Assembly: GCA_026785795.1 (NCBI GenBank)
Contig: JAJAZJ010000188.1
Location: 1-7,592 of the forward strand
DNA length: 7,592 bases
Direction of reading: 5' to 3'
From: Pseudoxanthomonas sp.
GTDB taxonomy: Bacteria > Pseudomonadota > Gammaproteobacteria > Xanthomonadales > Xanthomonadaceae
Of this stretch, positions 1 through 7,592 are shown in pieces (position 1 is the first letter of the stretch; each line of letters starts with the position of its first letter). The position numbers and the translations under genes were made by a program. Under the pieces are notes generated by a model, which saw only the letters and a program-made list of their open reading frames with translations, had not been told where the DNA came from and made no database searches.

Positions 1-7
1 AGAGCTC

Positions 8-22
8 GCGCCCATGGGGCGC
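8..22 (-). repeat. GC-rich hairpin at the end of the GTAG array
   Basis: GCGCCC (8-13) and GGGCGC (17-22) form a perfect 6-bp stem with a 3-base loop. On the minus strand this directly follows the GTAGGA of the last array unit, giving the head-plus-hairpin layout of a single REP element. It could protect the 3' end of, or help to end, the accA transcript. No T-tract follows within the window, so it is not called an intrinsic terminator. Confidence 0.5.
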
Positions 23-64
23 TCCTACAAAAGCAGGGGCGCTCCTACAAAAGCTGGGGTGCTC

Positions 65-1075
<1,011 letters not shown>

Positions 1076-1242
1076 TGATGGACTGCGGACCGGAAAGGAG
1101 GGCAGTTTAGCCGAAGCGGCGTGGGGAGCCCGTACGGGTGGGTAGGGGCTGTTGTGCCTGCTGTGCAAGCGAAAAATTGGCATGGAGCGGCGGATTGGGG
1201 GGCGGACTTGCCCGGATGGCGGGCGTGGGTTGGAATTCCCGT
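1076..1242 (-). promoter_or_regulatory. accA upstream region with palindrome and weak promoter candidate
   Basis: This non-coding stretch lies between the dnaE-proximal repeat and the accA start. A perfect 10-bp palindrome, CCCGTACGGG, sits at 1129-1138, about 55-65 bases upstream of the accA ATG. On the minus strand TAAACT (plus positions 1104-1109) matches a sigma-70 -10 box at 4 of 6 bases, but the -35 position opposite it (1127-1132, CGGGCT) is poor and partly overlaps the palindrome. A separate accA promoter is therefore possible but weakly supported. The apparent open frames across this region look like read-through and shadows. Confidence 0.25.
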
Positions 1243-1287
1243 GCCCTCATCCGCCCGACGGGCACATTCTCCCGGAGGGAGAAGGCC
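1243..1287. repeat. double-hairpin intergenic repeat (CTCATCC...TTCTCCC type)
   Basis: Two small hairpins lie side by side directly after the dnaE stop. GCCC-GAC-GGGC has a 4-bp stem within CATCCGCCCGACGGGCAC. TTCTCCC-GGA-GGGAGAA (1267-1283) has a perfect 7-bp stem and a 3-base loop. The arrangement CCCTCATCCGCCC...GGGCACATTCTCCC...GGGAGAAGG matches an interspersed repeat I recall as common in Xanthomonadaceae and other high-GC proteobacteria; copy number here cannot be seen from one window. On the transcribed (minus) strand it starts a few bases past the dnaE TAG and could stabilise the mRNA end or attenuate read-through into accA. It lacks a following T-tract, so it is not a standard terminator. 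Confidence 0.75.
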
Positions 1288-1290
1288 AAG

Positions 1291-4200
1291 CTAGTTCGTC
1301 CAGGGCCTGCTGACCGCGACCTTGACCGTCCGCACGCCGGGGTGCGCCCGCAGCGCATCCACCAGATCGGTATCCACCCGCACCGACTTGGGCCCATTGA
1401 GATCCAGCACGCCGCCGACGCCGCGTTCCCCGGACGGCATCAGCAGGTCAAGCCTCAGGGGGGTCCCGCCGGGCCGATGCCGGGCCAGCAGGGCATCAAT
1501 GCGGTCCCACAGGCCCGGTTCCCGCAGGTCCAGCCGCAGCGACAGACGTTGCGCATGGTCTGCATACAGCTGGGCAAAATCCCAGCAGCGGCGGATGCGC
1601 AGGCTGAAGCCTCCGCTGAACTCATCCTCGCGCAGGCCGCCCTGGACCACCAGGATGCGGTCGCGGGTCAGCAGCGGGGCCAGTTCCGCATAGGATTCGG
1701 CAAACACGCTGCATTCGATGCGTCCGCGCCCGTCCTCAAGCTGCACGAAAACCTGGCTGTCGCCCTTGCGGCGCACCGCCACCACCTGCCCAGCGATCAC
1801 CGCGCCCACCTCCGGGCGCCAGCCCTTCTTCTCGCCCAGCGCGGCGCCGCTCCACAGCTTGTCCAGCTCGCCCAGGTCGCTGCCGACCAGGGCGCGCAGG
1901 TCGTCGCGCCACGGGTCCAGCGGATGTCCACTGAGGTAATGACCCAGGGTTTCGCGTTCACCGGCCAGCTTCTGCGACAGCGGCCACTCCTCGGCCTGGG
2001 TCAGCACGACTTCCAGCGCCGGCGCCGCATCGCCGCCGCCAAACAGGGACACCTGGCCGGCCTCGCGCTCTCTGGACAACTGGTCGGTCGCCTTCACCAC
2101 CTCGGGCAGCTGCAGCATCAGCGAGGCCCGGTTCCCGCCCAGTGCGTCGACTGCACCGGCCTTGACCAGGGCTTCCAGCGCGCGGCGGTTGAGCTTGGAT
2201 GAATCCACGCGCCGGCAGAAATCAAGCAGGTCATCGAAAGCACCGCCGCGTTCGCGTTCGCCACTGATCGCCTCGCAGGCGCCGCGGCCCACGCCCTTGA
2301 TGGCGCCCAGGCCGTAGCGCACGGTGCGCGGATCGGTTGCCACGAACATGTAACTGGATGCATTCACGTCCGGCGGCAGGACGTCCAGCTGCAGGGTCCT
2401 GCACTCCTCCAGGAACCCCACCACCTTGTCGGTGTTGTCCATGTCCGAGGACAGCACCGCAGCCATGAACTCTGCTGGATAGTGCGTCTTCAGCCACGCG
2501 GTCTGGTAGGCAATCAACGCATACCCGGCAGCATGCGATTTGTTGAAGCCGTAGCCGGCGAATTTCTCCATCAGGTCGAAGATCGCATCAGCCTTGCGCG
2601 CACTGATGTCGTTCTTTTCTGCGCCCTCGCGGAATATCTCGCGGTGCTTGGCCATTTCGGCCGGGTTCTTCTTGCCCATTGCACGCCGCAGCAGGTCGGC
2701 AGCCCCCAGCGAATAACCGCCGACGATCTGGGCCATGTGCATGACCTGTTCCTGGTAGACCATGATCCCGTAGGTATCGCGCAGCACGGCCTCCACGCGC
2801 GGGTCCGGGTACTGGATCTTGCTGGGGTCGTGCTTGCGCTCCACGAAGTCCGGGATCAGGTCCATCGGCCCGGGGCGGTAGAGCGAGACCAGCGCAATGA
2901 GATCCTCGAACCGGTCCGGCTTCGCCCGCTTGAGCAGCTCGCGCATGCCGCGCGATTCGAACTGGAACACGGCACCGGCTTCACCGCTGGCGAACAGCTC
3001 GTAAGTGGCCCTGTCATCAAGCGCAATGGTGGAGATATCCAGGACTCGATTTTCCGATTCCCCATTCCCCATTCCCCATTCCCGGCCATTGATCGCCTTC
3101 ACCGCCCAGTCGATGATGGTCAGCGTGCGCAGGCCCAGGAAGTCGAACTTCACCAGGCCCACGGCCTCCACGTCGTCCTTGTCGAACTGGGTGACCGGTG
3201 ACTTGCCCAGGCCGTTGGCATCGTGTTCGGCGAACAGCGGGCAGAAATCGGACAGCGGCGAGGGCGCGATGACGACGCCGCCGGCGTGCTTGCCGGCGTT
3301 GCGGGTCAGGTCCTCGAGCTGCCGGGCCAGGTCCAGCAGGTCGCGCACGTCGTCTTCGTCGCGGTAGCGGTCAATCAATTCCTGCGAGGCCATCGCGGTG
3401 CTGCCTTCACCCATCGCATCGGCCAGGGTGATGCCCAAGGTCAGCGGGATCAGCTTGGCTACGCTGTCGACGAAACCGTAGGGGTAGCCGAGAACGCGGC
3501 CGGTATCACGCACTACCGCCTTGGCCGCCATGGTGCCGTAGGTGATGATCTGGCTGACCCGGTCGCGCCCGTACTTGCCTGCGACGTACTCGATCACTTC
3601 GTCGCGGCGGTCCATGCAGAAGTCGATGTCGAAGTCGGGCATCGACACGCGTTCGGGGTTGAGGAATCGCTCGAACAGCAGGTCGTAGGGAAGCGGGTCC
3701 AGGTCGGTGATGCCGAGCGCCCACGCCACCAGCGAACCGGCGCCGGAGCCGCGCCCCGGGCCCACCGGGATGCCGTGGTCCTTGGCCCAGTTGATGAAGT
3801 CGGCCACGATCAGGAAGTAGCCGGGGAAACCCATGCGGACGATGACGTCCACCTCCAGGTCCAGGCGCGCGCGATAGCTTTCCTCGCTGTGGCCGGGCGC
3901 CAGCGGACTCTTCTGCAGGCGTTTGTCCAGGCCGGCGTGTGACTGGCTGCGGATCCAGCTGTCCAGGGTTTCGTTGCTGGGCACCGGATACGCGGGCAGC
4001 GCGTACTGGCCCAGGGTCAGCTGCAGGTTGCAGCGCTGCGCCAGCGCATGGGTGTTGTCGATGGCGTCGGGCACGTCGGCGAACAGCGCGGCCATCTCGT
4101 CCGGCGACTTCAGGTACTGCTCGGGGCTGTACTCGCGCGGACGCTTGGGGTCATCCAGTACGCGTCCAGTGGAAATGCATACGCGCGCTTCGTGCGCCTC

Positions 4201-4860
4201 GTAGCCGTCGCGGTCCAGGAAGCGCACGTCGTTGCTGGCGATGAGCGGCAGGCCGCGCGCAGCAGCAGCGTGCAGGGCAAACGCGTTGAAGGCGTCTTCC
4301 CCGTCGCGCTGGGTGCGGGTGATCTCCAGGTGCAGATTCTCGCCAAAACTGCGCTGCAGGTCGGCCAGGTGCTGCTCGGCCAGTTCGTGCCTGCCGCCGG
4401 CGGCCAGCCGGCCGGCATAGCTGTGGCGGCCGGCAATGGCGAACAGGCCCTCGCAGTCTTCGCGCAGCCATTCGGGGGTGATCGCCACCCCGTCCAGGTG
4501 GTGGCCCTCCATCCACGCGCGGGTGAGCAGGCGCGACAGGGTCAGGTAACCGGTTAAGTCGCGGCACAGCAGGGTCAGCGGCCACGGGTTCTCCTTGCCG
4601 GTCGCGATGCTGACGTCTGCACCGGCGATGGGCTTGATCCCCACCGACTCGGCGGCCTTGTAGAACTTGACCAGTGCAAACAGGTTGTTGCGGTCGGTCA
4701 CGGCCAGTGCGGGAAGCTGCATTTCCACCGCCCGGCTCAGCAGGTTGGGCCGCTTGGCCTTGTCCGGCCGTGCTTCATCGGGCTTGTCGGGCACACGGAT
4801 GGTCGAATCCGCGAGCGAGAATTCGGTGTGCAGGTGGAGGTGGATGAAGCGCGAGGACAT
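1291..4860 (-). CDS. dnaE: DNA polymerase III subunit alpha
   Basis: This 1189-residue protein is the catalytic alpha subunit of the replicative polymerase, close to E. coli DnaE (1160). An N-terminal PHP domain opens with HLHLHTEFSL (residues 7-16) and runs to about 275. The polymerase core carries GPGRGSGAGSLVAW (367-380), MPDFDIDF with the metal-binding D411 and D413 (E. coli D401/D403), and VKFDFLGLRTL with D573 (E. coli D555). KFAGYGFNKSHAAGYALIAYQTAWLK lies near 766-791. A helix-hairpin-helix (GLGAIKGVGRG, 850-860) precedes QVSLF (936-940), which fits the internal beta-clamp binding motif. An OB fold spans about 1017-1080. The ATG at 4860 gives the family N-terminus; no strong ribosome binding site is visible. 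One oddity is the stretch EWGMGNGESEN (594-604), encoded by a 7-bp tandem repeat and a few residues longer than the matching E. coli segment. The TAG stop is at 1291-1293. Confidence 0.98.
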   Translation of the reverse strand: MSSRFIHLHLHTEFSLADSTIRVPDKPDEARPDKAKRPNLLSRAVEMQLPALAVTDRNNLFALVKFYKAAESVGIKPIAGADVSIATGKENPWPLTLLCRDLTGYLTLSRLLTRAWMEGHHLDGVAITPEWLREDCEGLFAIAGRHSYAGRLAAGGRHELAEQHLADLQRSFGENLHLEITRTQRDGEDAFNAFALHAAAARGLPLIASNDVRFLDRDGYEAHEARVCISTGRVLDDPKRPREYSPEQYLKSPDEMAALFADVPDAIDNTHALAQRCNLQLTLGQYALPAYPVPSNETLDSWIRSQSHAGLDKRLQKSPLAPGHSEESYRARLDLEVDVIVRMGFPGYFLIVADFINWAKDHGIPVGPGRGSGAGSLVAWALGITDLDPLPYDLLFERFLNPERVSMPDFDIDFCMDRRDEVIEYVAGKYGRDRVSQIITYGTMAAKAVVRDTGRVLGYPYGFVDSVAKLIPLTLGITLADAMGEGSTAMASQELIDRYRDEDDVRDLLDLARQLEDLTRNAGKHAGGVVIAPSPLSDFCPLFAEHDANGLGKSPVTQFDKDDVEAVGLVKFDFLGLRTLTIIDWAVKAINGREWGMGNGESENRVLDISTIALDDRATYELFASGEAGAVFQFESRGMRELLKRAKPDRFEDLIALVSLYRPGPMDLIPDFVERKHDPSKIQYPDPRVEAVLRDTYGIMVYQEQVMHMAQIVGGYSLGAADLLRRAMGKKNPAEMAKHREIFREGAEKNDISARKADAIFDLMEKFAGYGFNKSHAAGYALIAYQTAWLKTHYPAEFMAAVLSSDMDNTDKVVGFLEECRTLQLDVLPPDVNASSYMFVATDPRTVRYGLGAIKGVGRGACEAISGERERGGAFDDLLDFCRRVDSSKLNRRALEALVKAGAVDALGGNRASLMLQLPEVVKATDQLSREREAGQVSLFGGGDAAPALEVVLTQAEEWPLSQKLAGERETLGHYLSGHPLDPWRDDLRALVGSDLGELDKLWSGAALGEKKGWRPEVGAVIAGQVVAVRRKGDSQVFVQLEDGRGRIECSVFAESYAELAPLLTRDRILVVQGGLREDEFSGGFSLRIRRCWDFAQLYADHAQRLSLRLDLREPGLWDRIDALLARHRPGGTPLRLDLLMPSGERGVGGVLDLNGPKSVRVDTDLVDALRAHPGVRTVKVAVSRPWTN
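3057..3084 (-). repeat. heptamer tandem repeat inside dnaE
   Basis: Three exact ATTCCCC units (3057-3063, 3064-3070, 3071-3077) and a fourth ATTCCCG (3078-3084) lie head to tail on the plus strand; on the minus strand they read GGGGAAT repeats. They encode REWGMGNGE in DnaE. Three 7-bp units span 21 bases, so the peptide has a 7-residue period, but gain or loss of one unit would shift the frame. Similar GGGAATGGGGAAT strings are, as I recall, common between genes in Xanthomonas and Stenotrophomonas. The segment matches the variable E. coli DnaE region between WALEMIN and LDIAAI, probably a surface loop. Confidence 0.85.
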
Positions 4861-5126
4861 GCCGTGTCAGGGTAGCGGCCGGAGTGGGGTGGAACAAGGC
4901 ATGACGGGCTGCCGGCCAGGCGTGGGCTGCAGGATGAAGTCGCCTAAAAGCGTAAAACTGACCCTCAACGGCCCCTGGGCAGGCAGAAGGGCGAAATCCG
5001 AGGCAAATGGTGGGCCCCGTTGATCGTCGCGCAGAGGCCCAGCCATAAGTCCCAGGCCTGCAGGTTTCCAGTCAACCTTGGACGATCCCGCCCAGGCAAT
5101 GACCGCGAGGTCAAAATTCGCGACGG
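4861..5126 (-). promoter_or_regulatory. rnhB-dnaE intergenic region, likely site of a dnaE promoter
   Basis: This 266-base gap breaks the otherwise tightly packed lpxA-lpxB-rnhB run, so dnaE may have its own promoter here. TTGACT occurs on the minus strand at plus positions 5075-5080, but the best following AT-rich hexamer, ACTTAT, is about 20 bases away and a poor match; no convincing promoter pair was found. An inverted repeat TCAACGG (4965-4971) / CCGTTGA (5017-5023) brackets 45 bases. Just after rnhB, TGACCGTCGCG and CGCGGTCA (about 5103-5129) form a bulged stem that overlaps the rnhB stop; it has no T-tract, so termination is not supported. The phrase TAAAAGCGTAAAAC near 4944-4959 is AT-richer than its surroundings. 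Confidence 0.3.
4867..5046 (-). CDS. possible 59-residue ORF just upstream of dnaE (doubtful)
   Basis: An ATG at 5046 opens a frame of 59 codons that begins MAGPLRDDQRGPPFASDF, includes RVSFTLLGDFILQPTPGR and stops at TGA 4867-4869, six bases before the dnaE ATG. I do not recognise the product. It has no clear signal peptide, membrane segment or domain. About two thirds of codons end in G or C by hand count, which appears lower than in the neighbouring genes, and no strong ribosome binding site precedes the ATG. The position right before dnaE would suit a leader peptide or translational coupling, but chance is at least as likely. An imperfect inverted repeat lies inside it, which also fits non-coding sequence. 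Confidence 0.2.
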   Translation of the reverse strand: MAGPLRDDQRGPPFASDFALLPAQGPLRVSFTLLGDFILQPTPGRQPVMPCSTPLRPLP

Positions 5127-5699
5127 TCAGGCAGGAATGAGACGCGTCACCGGCGCAAAGCTGCGCCGGTGCTGCGGGCAGGGGCCGTATCTTTGCAGCG
5201 CCGCCAGATGCATGGGCGTCGGGTAGCCTTTGTGCACGGCGAAACCATAGTCAGGGAACTCGTCGTGCAGGGCCACCATGATCCGGTCGCGCGCGACCTT
5301 GGCCAGGATGGAGGCGGCCATGATGGCGGGGTCCAGTGCATCGCCACCGACCAGGGCTTCAGCCGGGCAGGGCAGGCCGCTGGGAACGCGGTTGCCGTCG
5401 ATGCGCGCGAGCTGCGCAGCGGGCTGAAGCGCGGAGATTGCGCGGCGCATGCCTTCCAGCGTGGCCTGCAGGATATTCAGGCGGTCGATCTCCTCCGCAT
5501 CCACGAATTCAATCCGCCAGGCCAGCGCCTGTTCTACGATCCGGAGATACAGCGCTTCACGCCGCACCGCGCTGAGCCGCTTGGAATCGTCAAGACCAGC
5601 GACGGGGCGCCGAGGGTCCAGAATCACGGCAGCTACCGACACCGGGCCAGCGAGAGGACCGCGGCCGGCCTCGTCCACACCCGCGACCAGCACGCTCAC
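5127..5699 (-). CDS. rnhB: ribonuclease HII
   Basis: RNase HII cuts RNA in RNA-DNA hybrids and incises 5' of single ribonucleotides in duplex DNA, starting ribonucleotide excision repair. The 190-residue protein is near the E. coli length (198). It carries [14 protein letters not shown] (residues 7-20) with catalytic D9 and E10 and the GRG substrate motif, DDSKRLS (37-43), D120 in VGGD and D138 in [11 protein letters not shown] (128-138). The 18-residue spacing of the last two acids equals that of E. coli D108/D126. [13 protein letters not shown] and the C-terminal QHRRSFAPV are also typical. The start is GTG (5697-5699), whose first bases overlap the lpxB TGA (5696-5698) as GTGA, so translation is probably coupled to lpxB. 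The TGA stop is at 5127-5129. Confidence 0.97.
   Translation of the reverse strand: MSVLVAGVDEAGRGPLAGPVSVAAVILDPRRPVAGLDDSKRLSAVRREALYLRIVEQALAWRIEFVDAEEIDRLNILQATLEGMRRAISALQPAAQLARIDGNRVPSGLPCPAEALVGGDALDPAIMAASILAKVARDRIMVALHDEFPDYGFAVHKGYPTPMHLAALQRYGPCPQHRRSFAPVTRLIPA
5149..5170 (-). other. perfect hairpin near the 3' end of rnhB
   Basis: ACCGGCGCA (5149-5157) and TGCGCCGGT (5162-5170) pair perfectly over 9 bp with a 4-base loop. The element lies inside rnhB and encodes the conserved HRRSFAPV tail, about 20 bases before the stop codon. It is GC-rich and has no T-tract after it. It may simply reflect codon choice in a fixed motif, or it may affect the rnhB-dnaE mRNA junction. Confidence 0.45.
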
Positions 5700-6937
5700 C
5701 GCAGCAGCCGGGCGATGGCGTCCGCGGCCCTGATCGATGCGCCGCGGCGCAGGGTCTGGTGCAGTTCACGGTAGGTGGGCTGCATGGCGCCGATCACGTC
5801 GGGGTGCTGGAACATGTTGATGACCGCCGCAGCCACGTTTTCCACGGTGCACTCGTCCTGCATCAGCTCGGGCGCCAGGTCGGTACCGGACAACACATTC
5901 GGGAGCGCAAAGCGCTCCACCTTCAACAGCCCAAACATCTTGATGATGCGGTAGGTCAGTGGCGACACCTTGTAGCCGACCACCATGCCGCGCTTGGCCA
6001 GCATGGCCTCCAGCGTGGCGGTGCCCGAGGCCAGCAACACCACGTCGGCGGCGACCATCGCCTCGCGCGCCCGGCCGTCGATGATGATCGGCGGCAATGC
6101 GCGAAATTTGGCAGCGGCTACCATCGGCTCCAGCAATTTCCGGCATTCGCTGTTCGCGGCGGGAATCACGATCTGCAGGTAGGGAACATCTTCGGCCACA
6201 CGGCGCGCGGCCTGCAGGAAGGTCGGCCCCAGTCGCTGCACTTCGCCCACGCGGCTGCCGGGCAGCACCGCCAGCACCGGCGTGAACGAGTACAGGCGTA
6301 GCGCGTTTCGTGCGCCGGCCTGGTCGGGGTCCATCGCCATTTCGTCGGCCATCGGATGGCCCACGAAGCGTGCATCGATGCCGTAGCGTGTGTAGATGGC
6401 GGGCTCCATCGGGAACAGGCACAGCACCATGCTGGCGCTGGCGCCAATCTTCTGCGCGCGGCCCTCACGCCACGCCCATACCGATGGGCTGACGTAGTGC
6501 ACGGTGCGGATATCGCGCTGCTTGAGCCAGCGCTCGACGCCCAGGTTGAAGTCGGGGGCATCGATGCCGATGAAGACATCCGGCTGCCAAGCCAGCACCC
6601 GCTCGCGGAAAGTGCGGCGCAGCCGCAGCAGCCGCGGCAGGTGCCGCAGTACTTCAGCCAGCCCCATGACCGCCAGTTCGCGGGCATCGTGCCAGCACGT
6701 GCAGCCTGCAGCACGCATCGCGTCACCGCCGATGCCGGCGAACTGGGCACCGGGAAACTCGCGTTGGAGTGCGCGAATCAGCCCCGCGCCCAGCGCGTCG
6801 CCGGAGGCTTCGCCAGCGGCAAGCGCAATGCGCATGGGGCGTACATCCCGGGCCCGACCCAGGGCGCCGGATTCAACCATGTCGGACAGGGTGGGTACCG
6901 CCTGGGCGTCAACTCCCTGACTGCGGCCCGGGCTCAT
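5696..6937 (-). CDS. lpxB: lipid-A-disaccharide synthase
   Basis: LpxB is a GT19 glycosyltransferase at the inner face of the inner membrane. It joins UDP-2,3-diacylglucosamine to lipid X to form the beta-1,6 lipid A disaccharide 1-phosphate. Motifs are [20 protein letters not shown] (residues 35-54), [77 protein letters not shown] and [16 protein letters not shown]. The start at 6937 overlaps the lpxA stop as ATGA and gives 413 residues, including a 34-residue leader ([12 protein letters not shown]...) absent from typical LpxB. The in-frame ATG at 6835 gives 379 residues, close to E. coli (382), and begins exactly at the conserved core; another ATG is at 6880. None of the three has a convincing ribosome binding site, so the start is open; the overlap favours 6937. 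The stop is TGA at 5696-5698. Confidence 0.96.
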   Translation of the reverse strand: MSPGRSQGVDAQAVPTLSDMVESGALGRARDVRPMRIALAAGEASGDALGAGLIRALQREFPGAQFAGIGGDAMRAAGCTCWHDARELAVMGLAEVLRHLPRLLRLRRTFRERVLAWQPDVFIGIDAPDFNLGVERWLKQRDIRTVHYVSPSVWAWREGRAQKIGASASMVLCLFPMEPAIYTRYGIDARFVGHPMADEMAMDPDQAGARNALRLYSFTPVLAVLPGSRVGEVQRLGPTFLQAARRVAEDVPYLQIVIPAANSECRKLLEPMVAAAKFRALPPIIIDGRAREAMVAADVVLLASGTATLEAMLAKRGMVVGYKVSPLTYRIIKMFGLLKVERFALPNVLSGTDLAPELMQDECTVENVAAAVINMFQHPDVIGAMQPTYRELHQTLRRGASIRAADAIARLLR

Positions 6938-7592
6938 CGCAGTAGTGGCCGTTCGCCGCTGTCTATGAAGTCAAGCAGCGCGCGCACGTCGTCACTGCTG
7001 ACAGCCTGGTCGGTGAGCTGGGACTTGGCCTCTGCCAGGGGCAGGCCGGCGACGTACAGGGTGCGGTAGGCGCGCTTGATGGCCGCGATTCGCTCGGGCT
7101 CGAAACCGCGGCGCTTCAGGCCCTCACTGTTGATCCCGCGCGGGCGGCCTTGTCCCTCGCCGGCCACCATGGTGTACGGCGGCACGTCACCGCTGACCAG
7201 CACGCCCATGCCCACGAAGGCGTGCGCCCCGATCCTGCAAAACTGATGCACGCCTGTGAAGCCACTCAGGATCACCCAGTCGCCAATTTCCACGTGGCCG
7301 GCCAGGGTGGAGTTGTTGGAAAATACGCAGTGGTTGGCCACGATGCAGTCGTGCGCCACGTGGGTATAGGCCAGCAGCCAGTTGTCGTTGCCGATGCGGG
7401 TGATGCCGGCACCGTCGCCGGTGCCACGATTGATGGTGACGAACTCACGGATGGTGTTGCGGTCGCCGATCACCAGTTCGGTGCGCTCACCGTTGAACTT
7501 CTTGTCCTGCGGATCGCCGCCGATCGCGGCGTGGCCCACCACGTTGTTGTTGTTGCCGATGCGCGTGGGCCCGATGATGCTGCAGTGGGGCC
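6934..7592 (-). CDS. lpxA: acyl-ACP--UDP-N-acetylglucosamine O-acyltransferase (5' end outside window)
   Basis: LpxA transfers a 3-hydroxyacyl chain from ACP to the 3-OH of UDP-GlcNAc, the first step of lipid A synthesis; it works as a cytoplasmic trimer. The last 218 residues are visible, and the open frame continues to the window edge with [16 protein letters not shown]; roughly 45 N-terminal residues are missing by comparison with family length. Left-handed beta-helix hexapeptides are followed by a helical C-terminus. Conserved sites are THVAHD (the second His matches E. coli catalytic H125), LAGH (H144), VHQFC (H160), then [11 protein letters not shown]. In [16 protein letters not shown] a Met stands 13 residues after H160, the E. 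coli G173 ruler position. Four successive AAC codons (7543-7554) make NNNN. The GTG at 7540-7542 is an internal valine and not the start. The TGA stop (6934-6936) overlaps the lpxB ATG. Confidence 0.97.
   Translation of the reverse strand, partial: PHCSIIGPTRIGNNNNVVGHAAIGGDPQDKKFNGERTELVIGDRNTIREFVTINRGTGDGAGITRIGNDNWLLAYTHVAHDCIVANHCVFSNNSTLAGHVEIGDWVILSGFTGVHQFCRIGAHAFVGMGVLVSGDVPPYTMVAGEGQGRPRGINSEGLKRRGFEPERIAAIKRAYRTLYVAGLPLAEAKSQLTDQAVSSDDVRALLDFIDSGERPLLR

Noticed and set aside
1076..1183. Upstream ATG at 1183 extending AccA by 36 residues
   Set aside because: The added residues are untypical and the family N-terminus begins exactly at the ATG at 1075.
1267..1290. Intrinsic terminator after dnaE
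   Set aside because: The stem is good, but no run of T follows on the minus strand; it fits a dispersed repeat better.
1107..1397. 96-codon minus-strand frame across the dnaE end and the gap
   Set aside because: It overlaps dnaE in another frame, and its middle ([15 protein letters not shown]) is simply translated hairpin repeat.
1138..2202. Long plus-strand open frame of 354 codons opposite the dnaE 3' end
   Set aside because: It is antisense to a strongly conserved dnaE and rich in Gln, His and Ala with no recognisable domain. It is the usual high-GC shadow of a real gene.
2482..3942. Two 239-codon plus-strand frames opposite dnaE
   Set aside because: Both are complementary to catalytic-core codons of dnaE and have no independent motif or start signal.
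4667..5226. Plus-strand frames of 118 and 68 codons reaching into the rnhB-dnaE gap
   Set aside because: They start inside dnaE antisense or end inside rnhB antisense, with no recognisable domain. The part in the gap (VKLTLNGPW...) might be repeat sequence but is not supported as a gene.
5759..7069. Plus-strand frames of 180 and 237 codons opposite lpxB and lpxA
   Set aside because: Rich in His, Gln, Ala and Gly and fully explained as shadows of lpxB and lpxA codon bias.
7540..7542. GTG as the start of lpxA
   Set aside because: The conserved beta-helix frame continues upstream to the window edge, so this codon is an internal valine.

Overview
This is a core housekeeping segment from a high-GC gammaproteobacterium. 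The proteins closely resemble Xanthomonadaceae versions (Xanthomonas/Stenotrophomonas-like), for example the DnaE N-terminus HLHLHTEFSLADSTIRV, the AccA start [17 protein letters not shown] and an LpxA tail ending ERPLLR. Family-level placement is fairly safe; the genus is not resolved by eye.

All genes lie on the minus strand, so transcription runs from high to low coordinates: lpxA (5' end cut off by the window edge) -> lpxB -> rnhB -> dnaE -> accA. This is the classic proteobacterial order (in E. coli lpxD-fabZ-lpxA-lpxB-rnhB-dnaE-accA). lpxA/lpxB and lpxB/rnhB overlap by 4 bases (ATGA and GTGA), implying translational coupling. A 266-base gap precedes dnaE and a 215-base gap precedes accA. 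LpxA and LpxB carry out early lipid A steps, RnhB removes ribonucleotides from DNA, DnaE is the replicative polymerase, and AccA is the alpha subunit of the carboxyltransferase that commits acetyl-CoA to fatty acids. The cluster therefore joins envelope lipid synthesis with DNA replication.

The gaps hold small repeats. Downstream of accA is a 20-bp tandem array with GTAG heads (REP-like). Between dnaE and accA is a two-hairpin CTCATCC...TTCTCCC...GGGAGAA repeat. Between rnhB and dnaE is a gap with a weak 59-codon ORF and an imperfect inverted repeat. A heptamer array (ATTCCCC on the plus strand) sits inside dnaE and is translated in frame.

I see no new multi-gene system. The points most worth checking are an apparent one-base deletion near the 3' end of accA, which swaps the conserved AccA C-terminus for an unrelated tail running into the REP-like array; the 7-bp tandem repeat inside the essential dnaE gene; and a Met in LpxA at the hydrocarbon-ruler position that predicts use of short acyl chains. 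There are no tRNAs, rRNAs, CRISPR arrays, transposase genes or clear intrinsic terminators.
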